Assembly: GCA_943846755.1 (NCBI GenBank)
Contig: OX044365.1
Span: 1,984,001-2,048,000, forward strand
Length of the DNA: 64,000 bases
Source of the DNA: UBA8752 sp002336475
Lineage (GTDB): Bacteria > Bacteroidota > Bacteroidia > Flavobacteriales_D > Sanyastnellaceae
Direction: 5' to 3'
The notes under the pieces were generated by a model, which ran no database searches, was not told the origin of the DNA, and saw only the letters and a program-made list of their open reading frames with translations. Shown here one piece after another: positions 7,698-16,489 of the stretch (positions within the stretch are counted from its first letter, which is position 1; each line of letters begins with the position of its first letter). The position numbers were made by a program, and so were the translations under genes.

Positions 7698-8965
7698 GAA
7701 ATGGTGGTGAAGCCAGTGTAAGGCTGAAGGGCTGCTGGGATGCGAATGCCTTCTGGAGTCTGGTGATTTTCGAGCAGGGCTGCAACGATACGGGGAAGGG
7801 CTAGTGCACTGCCGTTCAGGGTATGCACGAGCTGGGGCTTGCCGTCGCTGTTGCGGTACCGACAGTGAAGGCGGTTGGCCTGGAAGGTCTCGAAATTCGA
7901 AACGCTGGAGACTTCGAGCCACCGTCCTTGAGCGGCGGACCAAACTTCGAGGTCAAAGGTCAGGGCTGCCGTGAATCCGAGGTCGCCTCCGCAGAGGCGC
8001 AGCGTCCGGAACGGCAATTCGAGGTCACGCAGCAAGCTGCGGACATGTTCGACCATTCCTTCTAAGGCAGCATAACTGTTCTCGGGTTTTTCGAAGCGGA
8101 CAATTTCGACCTTGTCGAACTGGTGCAAGCGGTTGAGTCCGCGGACATCCTTGCCGTAGGAACCGGCTTCCCTCCGGAAGCAAGGGGTGTAGCCGCACAA
8201 CTGGACGGGCAGTTCCTCTGCTTTCAGCAAGTCTCCGCGAAACAGATTGGTCAATGGCACCTCCGCCGTGGGAATCAAATAGAGGTCGTCGTCGGCGCAG
8301 TGGTACATCTGCCCCTCCTTGTCGGGCAATTGACCTGTGCCTCGTCCGGAGTCGGGGTTGACCAAGTGAGGAGGGATGAACTCTTCGTATCCTGCTTGAT
8401 CGGCGCGGTCTAGAAAAAACTGGATCAGCGCGCGTTGCAGTTTGGCGCCCTTGCCCCGGTAAACGGGAAAGCCCGCTCCGGAGATTTTCACCCCAGCTTC
8501 GAAGTCAATCAAAGTGTACCGATCGGCCAATTCCCAGTGTGGAACAGCGCCATCTCCCAGCTCTGGCTTCGTGCCTTCTTCTGAGACCACTTCGTTGTCG
8601 GCGTCACTTTGTCCCGCTGGAACGCTTTCATGCGGACGGTTGGGCAGTTCGAGTAGGGCCGTTTCCTGCTGTTCGATGAGGCTTTTCTGCTGTTCGTCTA
8701 ACGCTTGGATCTTCTCTTTGAGCGCTCCCATTTCGGCACGACGTTGCTCTGCCTCGTCTTTCTTGCCTGATTTGAAGAGCTCGCCAATCTCACGGCTTGC
8801 CGCATTTTGTTGGGCCTTGAGGTCGTCGACCTCTTTTTGGGTGTGGCGCCGATCTTCGTCTAAGGCGAGGATGCGGTCGAGCAAGGGGGCAGCGTCAATG
8901 CCTCGCTTGGCCAAAGCCTGGGCGAGGGCATCGCGGTCGTTGCGGAGAACCTGAAGGGTCAGCAT
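7694..8965 (-). CDS. serS: Seryl-tRNA synthetase
   Basis: 423 residues from MLTLQVLRNDRDALAQALAK, the usual length for bacterial SerRS. It charges tRNA-Ser and tRNA-Sec with serine. The N-terminal long coiled-coil arm (about 30-105) is followed by the class II core: TAEVPLTNLFRGD, motif 2 CFRREAGSYGKDVRG and motif 3 LNGSALALPRIVAALLENHQ. An 18-residue upstream extension in frame runs back through the terminator hairpin and is not expected to be translated. The start codon lies about 6 bp after a TATTTTTA promoter-like element. First gene of a coupled three-gene unit. Confidence 0.96.
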   Translation of the reverse strand: MLTLQVLRNDRDALAQALAKRGIDAAPLLDRILALDEDRRHTQKEVDDLKAQQNAASREIGELFKSGKKDEAEQRRAEMGALKEKIQALDEQQKSLIEQQETALLELPNRPHESVPAGQSDADNEVVSEEGTKPELGDGAVPHWELADRYTLIDFEAGVKISGAGFPVYRGKGAKLQRALIQFFLDRADQAGYEEFIPPHLVNPDSGRGTGQLPDKEGQMYHCADDDLYLIPTAEVPLTNLFRGDLLKAEELPVQLCGYTPCFRREAGSYGKDVRGLNRLHQFDKVEIVRFEKPENSYAALEGMVEHVRSLLRDLELPFRTLRLCGGDLGFTAALTFDLEVWSAAQGRWLEVSSVSNFETFQANRLHCRYRNSDGKPQLVHTLNGSALALPRIVAALLENHQTPEGIRIPAALQPYTGFTTIS

Positions 8966-8971
8966 GGCTTG

Positions 8972-8979
8972 TAAAAATA
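8972..8979 (-). promoter_or_regulatory. Likely serS -7 element within terminator T-tract
   Basis: Minus strand reads TATTTTTA, close to TAnnTTTG, about 6 bp before the serS ATG. It is the same T-rich stretch that follows the rpmA terminator hairpin. Positions may be off by one base. Confidence 0.45.
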
Positions 8980-9018
8980 CAACGGTGCCCCCTCCTTTAC
9001 AGGATGAGGGCACCGTCA
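8975..9018 (-). terminator. Terminator of the rplU-rpmA operon
   Basis: On the minus strand ACGGTGCCCTC (about 9017-9007) pairs with GAGGGGGCACCGT (about 8994-8982) through a loop of about 11 bases, followed by TGTATTTTT. It lies 36 bp after the rpmA stop and immediately before serS. Confidence 0.75.
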
Positions 9019-9052
9019 TTTGCCCTTGTTGGGCATTGGGTAAAGTCTGAGG

Positions 9053-9316
9053 TCAGGCTTCTGCAGCAGGAACGACAGAGACAAAGCTCTTGTTGTTCTT
9101 GCGCCGGCGGAACTCCACAACGCCATCTGTGAGGGCGTAAAGTGTGTGGTCCTTGCCGATTCCGACGTTCAGTCCGGGGTTATGTTGGGTGCCGCGCTGG
9201 CGAACGAGAATGTTTCCCGCGATGCACACCTGGCCGCCATAAATTTTGACGCCCAGTCGTTTGCTTTCCGATTCGCGGCCGTTCTTGGTCGAGGCCGCCG
9301 CCTTTTTGTGAGCCAT
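9053..9316 (-). CDS. rpmA: 50S ribosomal protein L27
   Basis: 87 residues. MAHKKAAASTKNGRESESKR, then LGVKIYGGQ and ILVRQRGTQHNPGLNVGIGKD, are diagnostic of bL27, whose N-terminal tail reaches the peptidyl-transferase centre. No N-terminal cleavage extension is present: it starts directly with MAHKK. It lies 15 bp downstream of rplU, the conserved rplU-rpmA order, and is followed by a strong terminator. Confidence 0.98.
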   Translation of the reverse strand: MAHKKAAASTKNGRESESKRLGVKIYGGQVCIAGNILVRQRGTQHNPGLNVGIGKDHTLYALTDGVVEFRRRKNNKSFVSVVPAAEA

Positions 9317-9331
9317 GGTTCGGGGGTTTAC

Positions 9332-9730
9332 TTATTCTTCAGACTGTTCTGCAGCTTTCGGAGCTGCCTCTTCACCGGTGGCTGCTGCTTTTTTGGCAGT
9401 GGCCTTTTTGGCTTTGCCTCCGAGGGCAATGCCGGTGATGACCAACTCGGTCAATGAGGGCCGGAAGCCGTTCAACTTTTGGTAACCCTTGCGCCGCTTC
9501 TTTTTGAAGACGAGCACTTTGTCACCTTTTAAATGGCGGTCAACCGTGGCATTCACGGCTGCGCCTTGGACTGCGGGGGCGCCAACGGAAACTTTGGAGC
9601 CGTCATCCACGAGGAGCACACGGTCAAAACTGACCTTTGCGCCCTCATCGTGCTTCAGACGGTTCACATAGAGCCGTTGATCTTGCTGTACCTTATACTG
9701 GTGCCCTGCAATTTCTACGATGGCGTACAT
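9332..9730 (-). CDS. rplU: 50S ribosomal protein L21
   Basis: 132 residues. MYAIVEIAGHQYKVQQDQRL and the later KKKRRKGYQKLNGFRPSLTEL match bL21, an early-assembling 23S rRNA binder. After the conserved core of about 103 residues there is an Ala/Lys/Glu-rich tail (KKATAKKAAATGEEAAPKAA), a common low-complexity extension in Bacteroidota. First gene of the rplU-rpmA operon. Confidence 0.98.
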   Translation of the reverse strand: MYAIVEIAGHQYKVQQDQRLYVNRLKHDEGAKVSFDRVLLVDDGSKVSVGAPAVQGAAVNATVDRHLKGDKVLVFKKKRRKGYQKLNGFRPSLTELVITGIALGGKAKKATAKKAAATGEEAAPKAAEQSEE

Positions 9731-9755
9731 GATGGGCCTCTTTTTTTGAGGGGTG

Positions 9756-9763
9756 CGAAGATA
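9756..9763 (-). promoter_or_regulatory. Likely rplU -7 element
   Basis: TATCTTCG on the minus strand, 25 bp before the rplU ATG; fits TAnnTTyG. The leader between contains CCTC-AAAAAAA-GAGG, a small hairpin just before the start codon. Confidence 0.5.
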
Positions 9764-9830
9764 CGCGAATTTGGATCGGCTTGAAAGTATCGCCCGCTTC
9801 TAGGGGTGAATTCGAGAAATATCAGGGCTT

Positions 9831-11369
9831 TCAAGTTGATTCTGCACGGAGAATGGCTTCCCATAAACCAAATGCGTCGGGTGATTCAGCGGTGATATGC
9901 GCCCACCCCTTGGCTGTGAGGGCGGCGCTTGTAGTGGGCCCTATGGCAACGGCCTTAGAGGGGGCTTCAGTGGGCCACGTGTTCACGTTGCTCGGAGAAG
10001 TGAAGCACACCACATCGGCTTGGAAGGAGGTGGCCCCGTTGGGAACGGAATCGTAGTGGGTCCATGCGTGCACAATGGCCTTGGTTTTTCCCGTGTTCCA
10101 GCGCTTGAGTGAATAGGTCCCGTGGGGAACGGCCACGTGTTCTAGGGGAGTACGCGCTCTTGCAAAGTTGTGCCAAGCCTCTGCGGGATGGCCGGTTCCC
10201 ACATATCCCAGGCGGGGCAACAATGTGGTGGACAGGGCCTCTGCTGTGCCATTTCCGGGAACGGCGATCAGGGTTTGTGGATGCGCCGTCAACCAGGATT
10301 GGGCAGCTTCGCAGGCCCCTGGGCTGCCCAACCACACCCAGTTTTGGCTGGAGTTCTTCCATGACTCTGGAATGGCTGGGTTTTTTACTGGAACAACGGC
10401 AATGAGTGGAGACTCTATCAAGGTTGCGCCACAGCCATTGGCAAGCCGACTGAGCACACTGTTGGTGCGGGGAGACCGGGTGATGAGCGCTTGAAAAGGG
10501 AGCGTAGAGGACAGCTGGGTGAGGGCGTCTTCGGCATGGGGTGCCACGATGCGGCGAGGACCTGTGCTGGATTGCAGGAAACAGCGCAGGGTGTGGCCTT
10601 TATCGTTCCAATGTGCGCCAAACGGAAGTTGACATCCGCCCTCCAATGCGCGCAGCACGGCACGCTCGCTGCGCACGCCGGCCTGAACCGATGGGTCTGT
10701 TAATGCCGCCAAAAAAGCAGCTTTGGGATCAGAGTCGCGCATTTGCAATGCGAGGGCACCTTGGGCAGGTGCGGGCACAAATGACCTCGGCTCTAGGCTG
10801 TGCCGGATGACACCGTCCATAGGAATGGCGAGGCGATCCAATCCGGCTTCGGCCAGCACGATGGCATCGTATAGGCCTTCTTGCAGGCGTCGAACCCGTG
10901 TGGGAACGTTGCCGCGGAGCGCTTGAATCTTCAAGTCAGGCCGCAGCAGCAAAAGCTGGTCCCTCCGGCGAACGGAAGAAGTGCCGACTGTTGCGCCCTG
11001 CGGGAGTGGCAGCCAGGGGCCCGGATTGTGAAGCTCCTTGCGAATTAGCAAGGCGTCGCGCTGTGATGCACGGGCTGGAACGGCTACGATGGAGAGCCCT
11101 TGTGGTTGTTGCGTCTCAAGGTCTTTGTGGCTGTGAACAGCAATGTCGATGCGGTCTTCGAGCAGTGCTTCTTCGATTTCCTTGGTGAAAAACCCCTTGC
11201 CTTCGAGTTTTTCAAAGGACTGCACTTGTTCGCGGTCGCCCTGCGTGGAGAGCACGGTGATTTCAGAACTCCCACCTGCGGCGGCAATTAGATCGCGAAC
11301 GTAATGGGCTTGCCAAAGGGCGAGGTCACTGCCCCGCGTGCCGATGCGGTAATGGGGTGAATCAGGCAT
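9831..11369 (-). CDS. hemC: Fused porphobilinogen deaminase / uroporphyrinogen-III synthase
   Basis: 512 residues. Positions 1 to about 285 are porphobilinogen deaminase (HemC): IGTRGSDLALWQAH, AVHSHKDLE with the catalytic Asp at 83, GTSSVRRRDQL, RGNVPTRVRRLQ, and LEGGCQLPFGAH with the dipyrromethane-cofactor Cys246. Positions from about 293 to 512 look like uroporphyrinogen-III synthase (HemD): ALITRSPRTNSVLSRL, VVCFTSPSNVNTW and VAIGPTTSAALTAKGW. The fused enzyme would turn four porphobilinogens into uroporphyrinogen III without releasing hydroxymethylbilane. The start is 6 bp after the hemA stop, so they form an operon. The HemD half is the more divergent part. Confidence 0.92.
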   Translation of the reverse strand: MPDSPHYRIGTRGSDLALWQAHYVRDLIAAAGGSSEITVLSTQGDREQVQSFEKLEGKGFFTKEIEEALLEDRIDIAVHSHKDLETQQPQGLSIVAVPARASQRDALLIRKELHNPGPWLPLPQGATVGTSSVRRRDQLLLLRPDLKIQALRGNVPTRVRRLQEGLYDAIVLAEAGLDRLAIPMDGVIRHSLEPRSFVPAPAQGALALQMRDSDPKAAFLAALTDPSVQAGVRSERAVLRALEGGCQLPFGAHWNDKGHTLRCFLQSSTGPRRIVAPHAEDALTQLSSTLPFQALITRSPRTNSVLSRLANGCGATLIESPLIAVVPVKNPAIPESWKNSSQNWVWLGSPGACEAAQSWLTAHPQTLIAVPGNGTAEALSTTLLPRLGYVGTGHPAEAWHNFARARTPLEHVAVPHGTYSLKRWNTGKTKAIVHAWTHYDSVPNGATSFQADVVCFTSPSNVNTWPTEAPSKAVAIGPTTSAALTAKGWAHITAESPDAFGLWEAILRAEST

Positions 11370-11375
11370 GTTGCC

Positions 11376-12605
11376 TCAGGGCTTCTCCAGGTGTTCCATG
11401 ACGGCCTCACGGGCGAGTTTCATGGGGACAGAGACGTATTTCTTTTCGAGGTAAGCCACAATGCGGTCTACCAAGCTGCGGGTCTCCCCATCGAGTTCAG
11501 CGAGTTCGTCGGCAAAAACTTCGCCCAAGGCGGTGTTGCGCACTGCTGCAAGCAGGGTGGGCAACTCCCTGAGCGCGAGCTCAACTTCTCGCTGCTGCAA
11601 GCGGTTCGAGAGTTCAATGAGGCTTTCGTCAATGATGCGTTGGCAGTCTCCGAGTGCGGTGCGGCGGCCTGCCACGTTCTCGTCTGCCAAAGGCTTGAGC
11701 TCGGCGATGCCGACCACTTTTGTGTTCTGTCTGGAGCGAAACGCGTCGGTCACACCTGAGGGAACGCTGAGGTCCAATACGAACACAGGGGTCTCTGGAA
11801 GCCATTGCGCTTGAGCGTCATCCAACAGGGGCGTGTCGCTGCCTGTACAGAGGAAGATGGCCGCAGGTCCTTGAGCGAGTGCTTGGCTGAGCCCATTGAG
11901 ATCGCCACTGGTCCATTGGCGGGGAGCTGCGAGCGCCTCTGCTTTGGGAGCGGTCCTGTTCAGAATGTGCACGGAGCTGTACCCTTGTTTTGCGAGAAAG
12001 CGCGCGATGTTGCCATTGGTTTGGCCTGCGCCAATCATCAATATTGGGGCGTCACAAGGGATGGATTGCGCTTGGAAGGCCTTCCAACCGAGGGCATTGA
12101 CGGAGACACTGCGGCGGGCAATGTCCGTCTCAGTAAAGACTTGCTTGGCTGTTTCTACAACGATGCGTTCAGTGATGCGCAGCTGGTCACCGGCCAATCC
12201 CCAACCTCTGGAACGCTCCAGGGAAGAACGGATTTGGGTCAGGATTTCTCGTTCGCCCAACACCATTGATTCCAGTCCGGCGCTGACGCGAAGGAGGTGA
12301 CGGGCTGCCTCTTCTCCATGGAGTACCATCGCGGTTCCCATGAGTGAACGGAGTTCAGCCTCGTCTGGGTTGAACATCTGGAACAGCTGCTGAAGCCGAC
12401 CCATGCAGAAATAGGCCTCGTCTACGAGAATGAACTCCACCCGATTACAGGTGGTCAGATACGCCAAGCCTTCTACGCCCAGTGTTTTTTTGAGTCCTGT
12501 AAGAAAGGCCTCTTGACGCTCTTCAGGGACGTGCAAATTCCCAATCCTCGAGATGGGGGCATTGCGGTGGTTGAGGGAAACGATATGGAGGTGATCCTGT
12601 TTCAC
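11376..12605 (-). CDS. hemA: Glutamyl-tRNA reductase
   Basis: 409 residues. First committed step of the C5 heme pathway, reducing Glu-tRNA to glutamate-1-semialdehyde. Visible are VSLNHRNAPISR, LTTCNRVEF with the catalytic Cys53, LGEREILTQIRSSLERS, an NADPH-binding LMIGAGQTNGNIARFLAK, and HILNRTAPKAEAL. The C-terminal helical dimerisation domain ends in LAREAVMEHLEKP. The start appears to be GTG at 12605. Its partner enzyme HemL is encoded at 27877, and the next pathway enzymes follow as the hemCD fusion. Confidence 0.95.
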   Translation of the reverse strand: MKQDHLHIVSLNHRNAPISRIGNLHVPEERQEAFLTGLKKTLGVEGLAYLTTCNRVEFILVDEAYFCMGRLQQLFQMFNPDEAELRSLMGTAMVLHGEEAARHLLRVSAGLESMVLGEREILTQIRSSLERSRGWGLAGDQLRITERIVVETAKQVFTETDIARRSVSVNALGWKAFQAQSIPCDAPILMIGAGQTNGNIARFLAKQGYSSVHILNRTAPKAEALAAPRQWTSGDLNGLSQALAQGPAAIFLCTGSDTPLLDDAQAQWLPETPVFVLDLSVPSGVTDAFRSRQNTKVVGIAELKPLADENVAGRRTALGDCQRIIDESLIELSNRLQQREVELALRELPTLLAAVRNTALGEVFADELAELDGETRSLVDRIVAYLEKKYVSVPMKLAREAVMEHLEKP

Positions 12606-12694
12606 AGAGTATCAAAGTTCGGTCACGGCCTTGAACCTAACAGCACAACAACGTTTCTTGGGTGTGATTGGTGGCATTTCGTGTCACGAAAGGA

Positions 12695-12730
12695 CAAAAA
12701 AAGGGCGGTCCGCATGCGGACCGCCCTTTC
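12695..12730 (-). terminator. Terminator downstream of nrdA
   Basis: Perfect 15-bp inverted repeat AAAGGGCGGTCCGCA / TGCGGACCGCCCTTT at 12700-12729. On the minus strand it runs straight into a T-tract (12700-12696), 22 bp after the nrdA stop, and separates nrdA from hemA. Confidence 0.9.
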
Positions 12731-12751
12731 TGGTGGGGTTAGATCACAGGA

Positions 12752-15169
12752 TCAGCCGCTGCACATTTCGCAGTCGGGACCATTGTCGATGGAACAAGCA
12801 GCGACTTGTTCCTCGTGCGTCATTTCGTTGACATCCTTGTTGGCAACAGCAGCTGCCGGAGCAGCCTCTGCGACGGCAACCTCAGCTTCAACAGGTTGGT
12901 CCTTGTACTTCTTGTCTACGGTAAACTTGATCGCGTCTGTCGCGGCCTTCGTGCGCAAGTAGTACATGCCGGTTTTCAAGCCTGAGCGCCATGCGTGGAA
13001 GTGCATGGAAGTCAACTTGGGTGCATTTGCATTCTCCATGAAGACATTCAGTGACTGCGACTGGCAGATATAAGCACCTCGGTCTGCAGCCATATCCAAG
13101 ATGGCCCGTTGTGAAATCTCCCAGGCGGTGCGGTACAGCGCCTTGAGGTTTTCAGGGATTTCTTGGATGTTCTGAATGGAGCCATTGGCAGCAATGAGCT
13201 GGTTCTTCATGGTCTCATTCCACATTCCGAGTTTCGTCAAATCACGGAGAAGGTGGTTGTTGACCACAATGAACTCACCACTGAGGGTGCGGCGGGTGTA
13301 AATGTTCGATGTGTAGGGCTCGAAGCACTCATTGTTGCCCAGAATCTGTGCGGTTGAGGCGGTCGGCATGGGGGCCACAAGCAAGCTGTTGCGCATGCCC
13401 TTGTCCATGATTTCTTCCTTGAGTACATCCCACTCCCAGCGGTCGCTTGGGGTCACTCCCCAGAGGTCGAACTGAAGTTTGCCTTCTGAGGCGGGCGAGC
13501 CTTTGAAAGTCTCGTAGGGTCCCTCTTCGATGGCCAGGTCCTTGGATGCGCAGCACGCAGCGTAGTAGATGGTTTCGAAGACGTCCTTGTTGAGCTGGCG
13601 CGCTTCTTCTGAGTCGAAGGGGAAGCGCATCATGATGAAGGCGTCGGCCAACCCTTGAACGCCCAATCCTATGGGACGGTGGCGCATGTTGGAGTTGCGT
13701 GCTTCTACAATGGGGTAGAAGTTCCGGTCAATGACCCTGTTGAGGTTCTTGGTGACCTGGTAGGTCACTTCGAAGAGCTTGTCGTGATCAAAGGTCAGGT
13801 CTTCGCTCACAAACTTGGGCAGTGCAACGGAAGCGAGGTTACAGACCGCTACTTCGTCCTTGGCTGTGTACTCGATGATCTCGGTGCACAGGTTGGATGA
13901 GCGGATGGTGCCCAGATTTTGCTGGTTGGACTTGCCGTTGGCAGCGTCCTTGTACAGCATGTAGGGAACCCCAGTTTCGATTTGGCTCTCTACAACCTTA
14001 AACCAAAGCTCCTGGGCCTTGATGGTTTTGCGTCCCTTTCCTTCGGCTTCATACTTTTCGTACAAGGCCTCGAACTCAGGTCCCCAGGTATCTGCAAGCC
14101 CTGGACACTCGTTGGGACACATCAGTGTCCACTCTCCGTCGGCTTCAACCCGTTTCATGAACAGGTCGGGCACCCATAGGGCATAGAACAAGTCGCGGGC
14201 GCGCTGCTCTTCTTTACCGTGGTTCTTCTTGAGGTCGAGGAAGTCGAAAACGTCGGCGTGCCACGGCTCGATGTAGACGGCAAAAGAGCCTTTGCGCTTA
14301 CCGCCACCTTGGTCAACGTAACGCGCTGTGTCATTGAAGACACGGAGCATGGGAACGATGCCGTTAGAGGTGCCGTTGGTGCCTCGGATGTAGGAGCCAG
14401 TGGCGCGAACATCGTGAATGGCCAAGCCGATGCCACCCGCGTTCTGCGAGATTTTGGCGCATTGCTTGAGGGTGTCGTAGATGCCGCTGATGCTGTCTTC
14501 TTGGGTTGTGAGCAAGAAGCAGCTTGACATTTGTGGCTTGGGTGTGCCAGCGTTGAAGAGGGTGGGTGTGGCATGGGTAAACCACCCTTCCGACATCATG
14601 TTGTAGGTCTTGATGGCGCTGTCGATGTCATCCTTGTGGATGCCTACGGAGACGCGCATCAACATTTGCTGTGGACGCTCTGCTACTTGGCCTTCGAGTT
14701 TCAGGAGGTAGGAACGCTCGAGGGTCTTGAAACCAAAGTAGTCGTAGCTGAAGTCCCGGTCATAGATGATGGCAGAATCCAACGCTTCTGCATTGGCCTC
14801 GATGATCTCCATGACGTCATCAGCGATGAGGGCCGCTGGTGCTCCCGTCACTGGATCAGTGTATGTATGCAGATTCCGCATGACATCCGCGAAGGACTTG
14901 TGCGTGGTCTTGTGCAGATTGGATACGGCAATGCGTGAAGCGAGCTTCGCGTAGTCCGGGTGGTTTACTGCGTTTGTAGCAGCAACTTCTGCGGCGAGGT
15001 TGTCTAGTTCTGACGTAGTGACGCCATCGTAAACGCCTTCGATGACGCGCATGGCGACCGAGACTGGATCTACTTTTTGGTGGAGGCCATAGCAGAGTTT
15101 TTTAACCCTTGCCGTGATCTTGTCGAATTGGACCTGTTCCCGGCGTCCATCCCGCTTGACGACATACAT
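12752..15169 (-). CDS. nrdA: Ribonucleoside-diphosphate reductase alpha subunit (class Ia)
   Basis: 805 residues from MYVVKRDGRREQVQFDKITA. An in-frame extension to 15232 is unlikely. It reduces ribonucleoside diphosphates using a radical from NrdB. The N-terminal ATP-cone (about 1-95) indicates dATP overall-activity control. Active-site elements are PQMSSCFLLTTQEDS (first redox Cys), RSSNLCTEI (Asn-Cys-Glu radical site) and EVAVCNLASVALPKF (second redox Cys). The C terminus ends in CEMCSG, the thioredoxin-reducible CxxC on an Ala-rich flexible arm. nrdB lies upstream on the same strand with a 225-bp gap. Confidence 0.96.
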   Translation of the reverse strand: MYVVKRDGRREQVQFDKITARVKKLCYGLHQKVDPVSVAMRVIEGVYDGVTTSELDNLAAEVAATNAVNHPDYAKLASRIAVSNLHKTTHKSFADVMRNLHTYTDPVTGAPAALIADDVMEIIEANAEALDSAIIYDRDFSYDYFGFKTLERSYLLKLEGQVAERPQQMLMRVSVGIHKDDIDSAIKTYNMMSEGWFTHATPTLFNAGTPKPQMSSCFLLTTQEDSISGIYDTLKQCAKISQNAGGIGLAIHDVRATGSYIRGTNGTSNGIVPMLRVFNDTARYVDQGGGKRKGSFAVYIEPWHADVFDFLDLKKNHGKEEQRARDLFYALWVPDLFMKRVEADGEWTLMCPNECPGLADTWGPEFEALYEKYEAEGKGRKTIKAQELWFKVVESQIETGVPYMLYKDAANGKSNQQNLGTIRSSNLCTEIIEYTAKDEVAVCNLASVALPKFVSEDLTFDHDKLFEVTYQVTKNLNRVIDRNFYPIVEARNSNMRHRPIGLGVQGLADAFIMMRFPFDSEEARQLNKDVFETIYYAACCASKDLAIEEGPYETFKGSPASEGKLQFDLWGVTPSDRWEWDVLKEEIMDKGMRNSLLVAPMPTASTAQILGNNECFEPYTSNIYTRRTLSGEFIVVNNHLLRDLTKLGMWNETMKNQLIAANGSIQNIQEIPENLKALYRTAWEISQRAILDMAADRGAYICQSQSLNVFMENANAPKLTSMHFHAWRSGLKTGMYYLRTKAATDAIKFTVDKKYKDQPVEAEVAVAEAAPAAAVANKDVNEMTHEEQVAACSIDNGPDCEMCSG

Positions 15170-15394
15170 GCTGTTTTCTCGGCTTTTGCCTCCCTCAACG
15201 GGAGAATATGGTGGTGACAACCAAGGCGACAAGACCTTGGTGGAGTGTATGGTTCTGAAGTTGTTTGGTTAGGCGTTGAACAGCTCAATCCATTTTATTG
15301 GTTGAGCCTTCATTTCGTTCCCTCAAGATGGGACTTGAAGGGGGTGAATGGTACTTCTGTGGAGCGGCAGTTTTAAACTATTTCTCCGTTGAAA

Positions 15395-16489
15395 TCAGAA
15401 ATCCGCGTCAAGACTGAAGCCTTTGGCTTCTTCTGCTGACCCTGATTTGTTGACGCCGGCCTTTTGGTACTCCGCAACCCGCTTCTCGAAGAAGTTGGTT
15501 TTTCCTTGGAGAGAAATCATTTCCATGAAATCAAAAGGGTTGGTGGCGTTGTACACCTTTTCGTTGCCCAACTCGACCAAAAGCCGGTCGGCGACAAATT
15601 CGATGTACTGGCTCATCAGATCAGCGTTCATTCCGATCAGGCGAACAGGCAATGCGTCGCAGACGAATTCCTTCTCGATGTTGACTGCGTCGACGATGAT
15701 TTTCTCTACCGTTGACTTTGGCAGCTTGTTGACGATGTGTTGGGTGTAGAGCAAGCAAGCGAAATCGCAGTGCATGCCTTCATCGCGTGAAATGAGCTCG
15801 TTAGAGAAGCTCAGTCCGGGCATTAAACCGCGCTTCTTCAACCAGAAAATGGAGCAGAAACTTCCGCTAAAGAAGATCCCCTCAACAGCGGCGAATGCAA
15901 CGATGCGCTCTGGGAAGTTTCCGCTGTCAATCCACTTGAGGGCCCAAGTGGCCTTTTTCTTCACGCAATCCAACGTCTCGATGGCGTTGAAGAGGTGGTT
16001 CTTTTCTTCTTTGTCCTTGATGTAGGTGTCGATCAACAGGGAGTACGTCTCCGAGTGGATGTTTTCCATCATGATCTGGAAGCCGTAGAAAAACTTGGCT
16101 TCGGTGTACTGGACCTCTGCAACAAAATTCTCGGCCAAATTTTCGTTGACGATGCCGTCTGATGCAGCGAAAAAAGCCAGGATGTGCTTGATGAAGTAAC
16201 GTTCGTTGTCGTTGAGCTTTTCGTTCCAGTCGACCATGTCCGCAGCAAGGTCAATTTCCTCTGCGGTCCAGAAACTCGCCTCTGACTTCTTGTAGAAGTT
16301 CCAGATGTCATCGTGCTGGATAGGAAACAGTACAAAACGGTTGGGGTTGTCCTCGAGAATGGGCTCGACCACGGCGGTGTTTTCGGGAAGCACTGCGTCA
16401 ATGGCCATTTGACCTTCTACATGTTGTTGAACATCCGAAGAGATGCCGCTGGCAGACTCGGTTCCGTTGTTGTGCTGTTCGTTGTTCAT
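15395..16489 (-). CDS. nrdB: Ribonucleoside-diphosphate reductase beta subunit (class Ia)
   Basis: 364 residues. It carries the diferric-tyrosyl radical for NrdA. In MMENIHSETYSLLI, Glu142, His145 and Tyr149 show the E-x2-H-x3-Y spacing of E. coli E115/H118/Y122, so this is a tyrosyl-radical enzyme and not a radical-free or Mn/Fe variant. Later ligands lie in AAVEGIFFSGSF and SRDEGMHCDFA. The C terminus ends AKGFSLDADF, the expected NrdA-docking tail. Transcribed from the gap facing secA; a 225-bp gap to nrdA contains only an imperfect hairpin without a T-run. Confidence 0.96.
   Translation of the reverse strand: MNNEQHNNGTESASGISSDVQQHVEGQMAIDAVLPENTAVVEPILEDNPNRFVLFPIQHDDIWNFYKKSEASFWTAEEIDLAADMVDWNEKLNDNERYFIKHILAFFAASDGIVNENLAENFVAEVQYTEAKFFYGFQIMMENIHSETYSLLIDTYIKDKEEKNHLFNAIETLDCVKKKATWALKWIDSGNFPERIVAFAAVEGIFFSGSFCSIFWLKKRGLMPGLSFSNELISRDEGMHCDFACLLYTQHIVNKLPKSTVEKIIVDAVNIEKEFVCDALPVRLIGMNADLMSQYIEFVADRLLVELGNEKVYNATNPFDFMEMISLQGKTNFFEKRVAEYQKAGVNKSGSAEEAKGFSLDADF

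Noticed and set aside
15300..15350. Imperfect hairpin CCCTCAAG ... CTTGAAGGG between nrdB and nrdA
   Set aside because: One bulge and no T-run; insufficient to call an attenuator or terminator.
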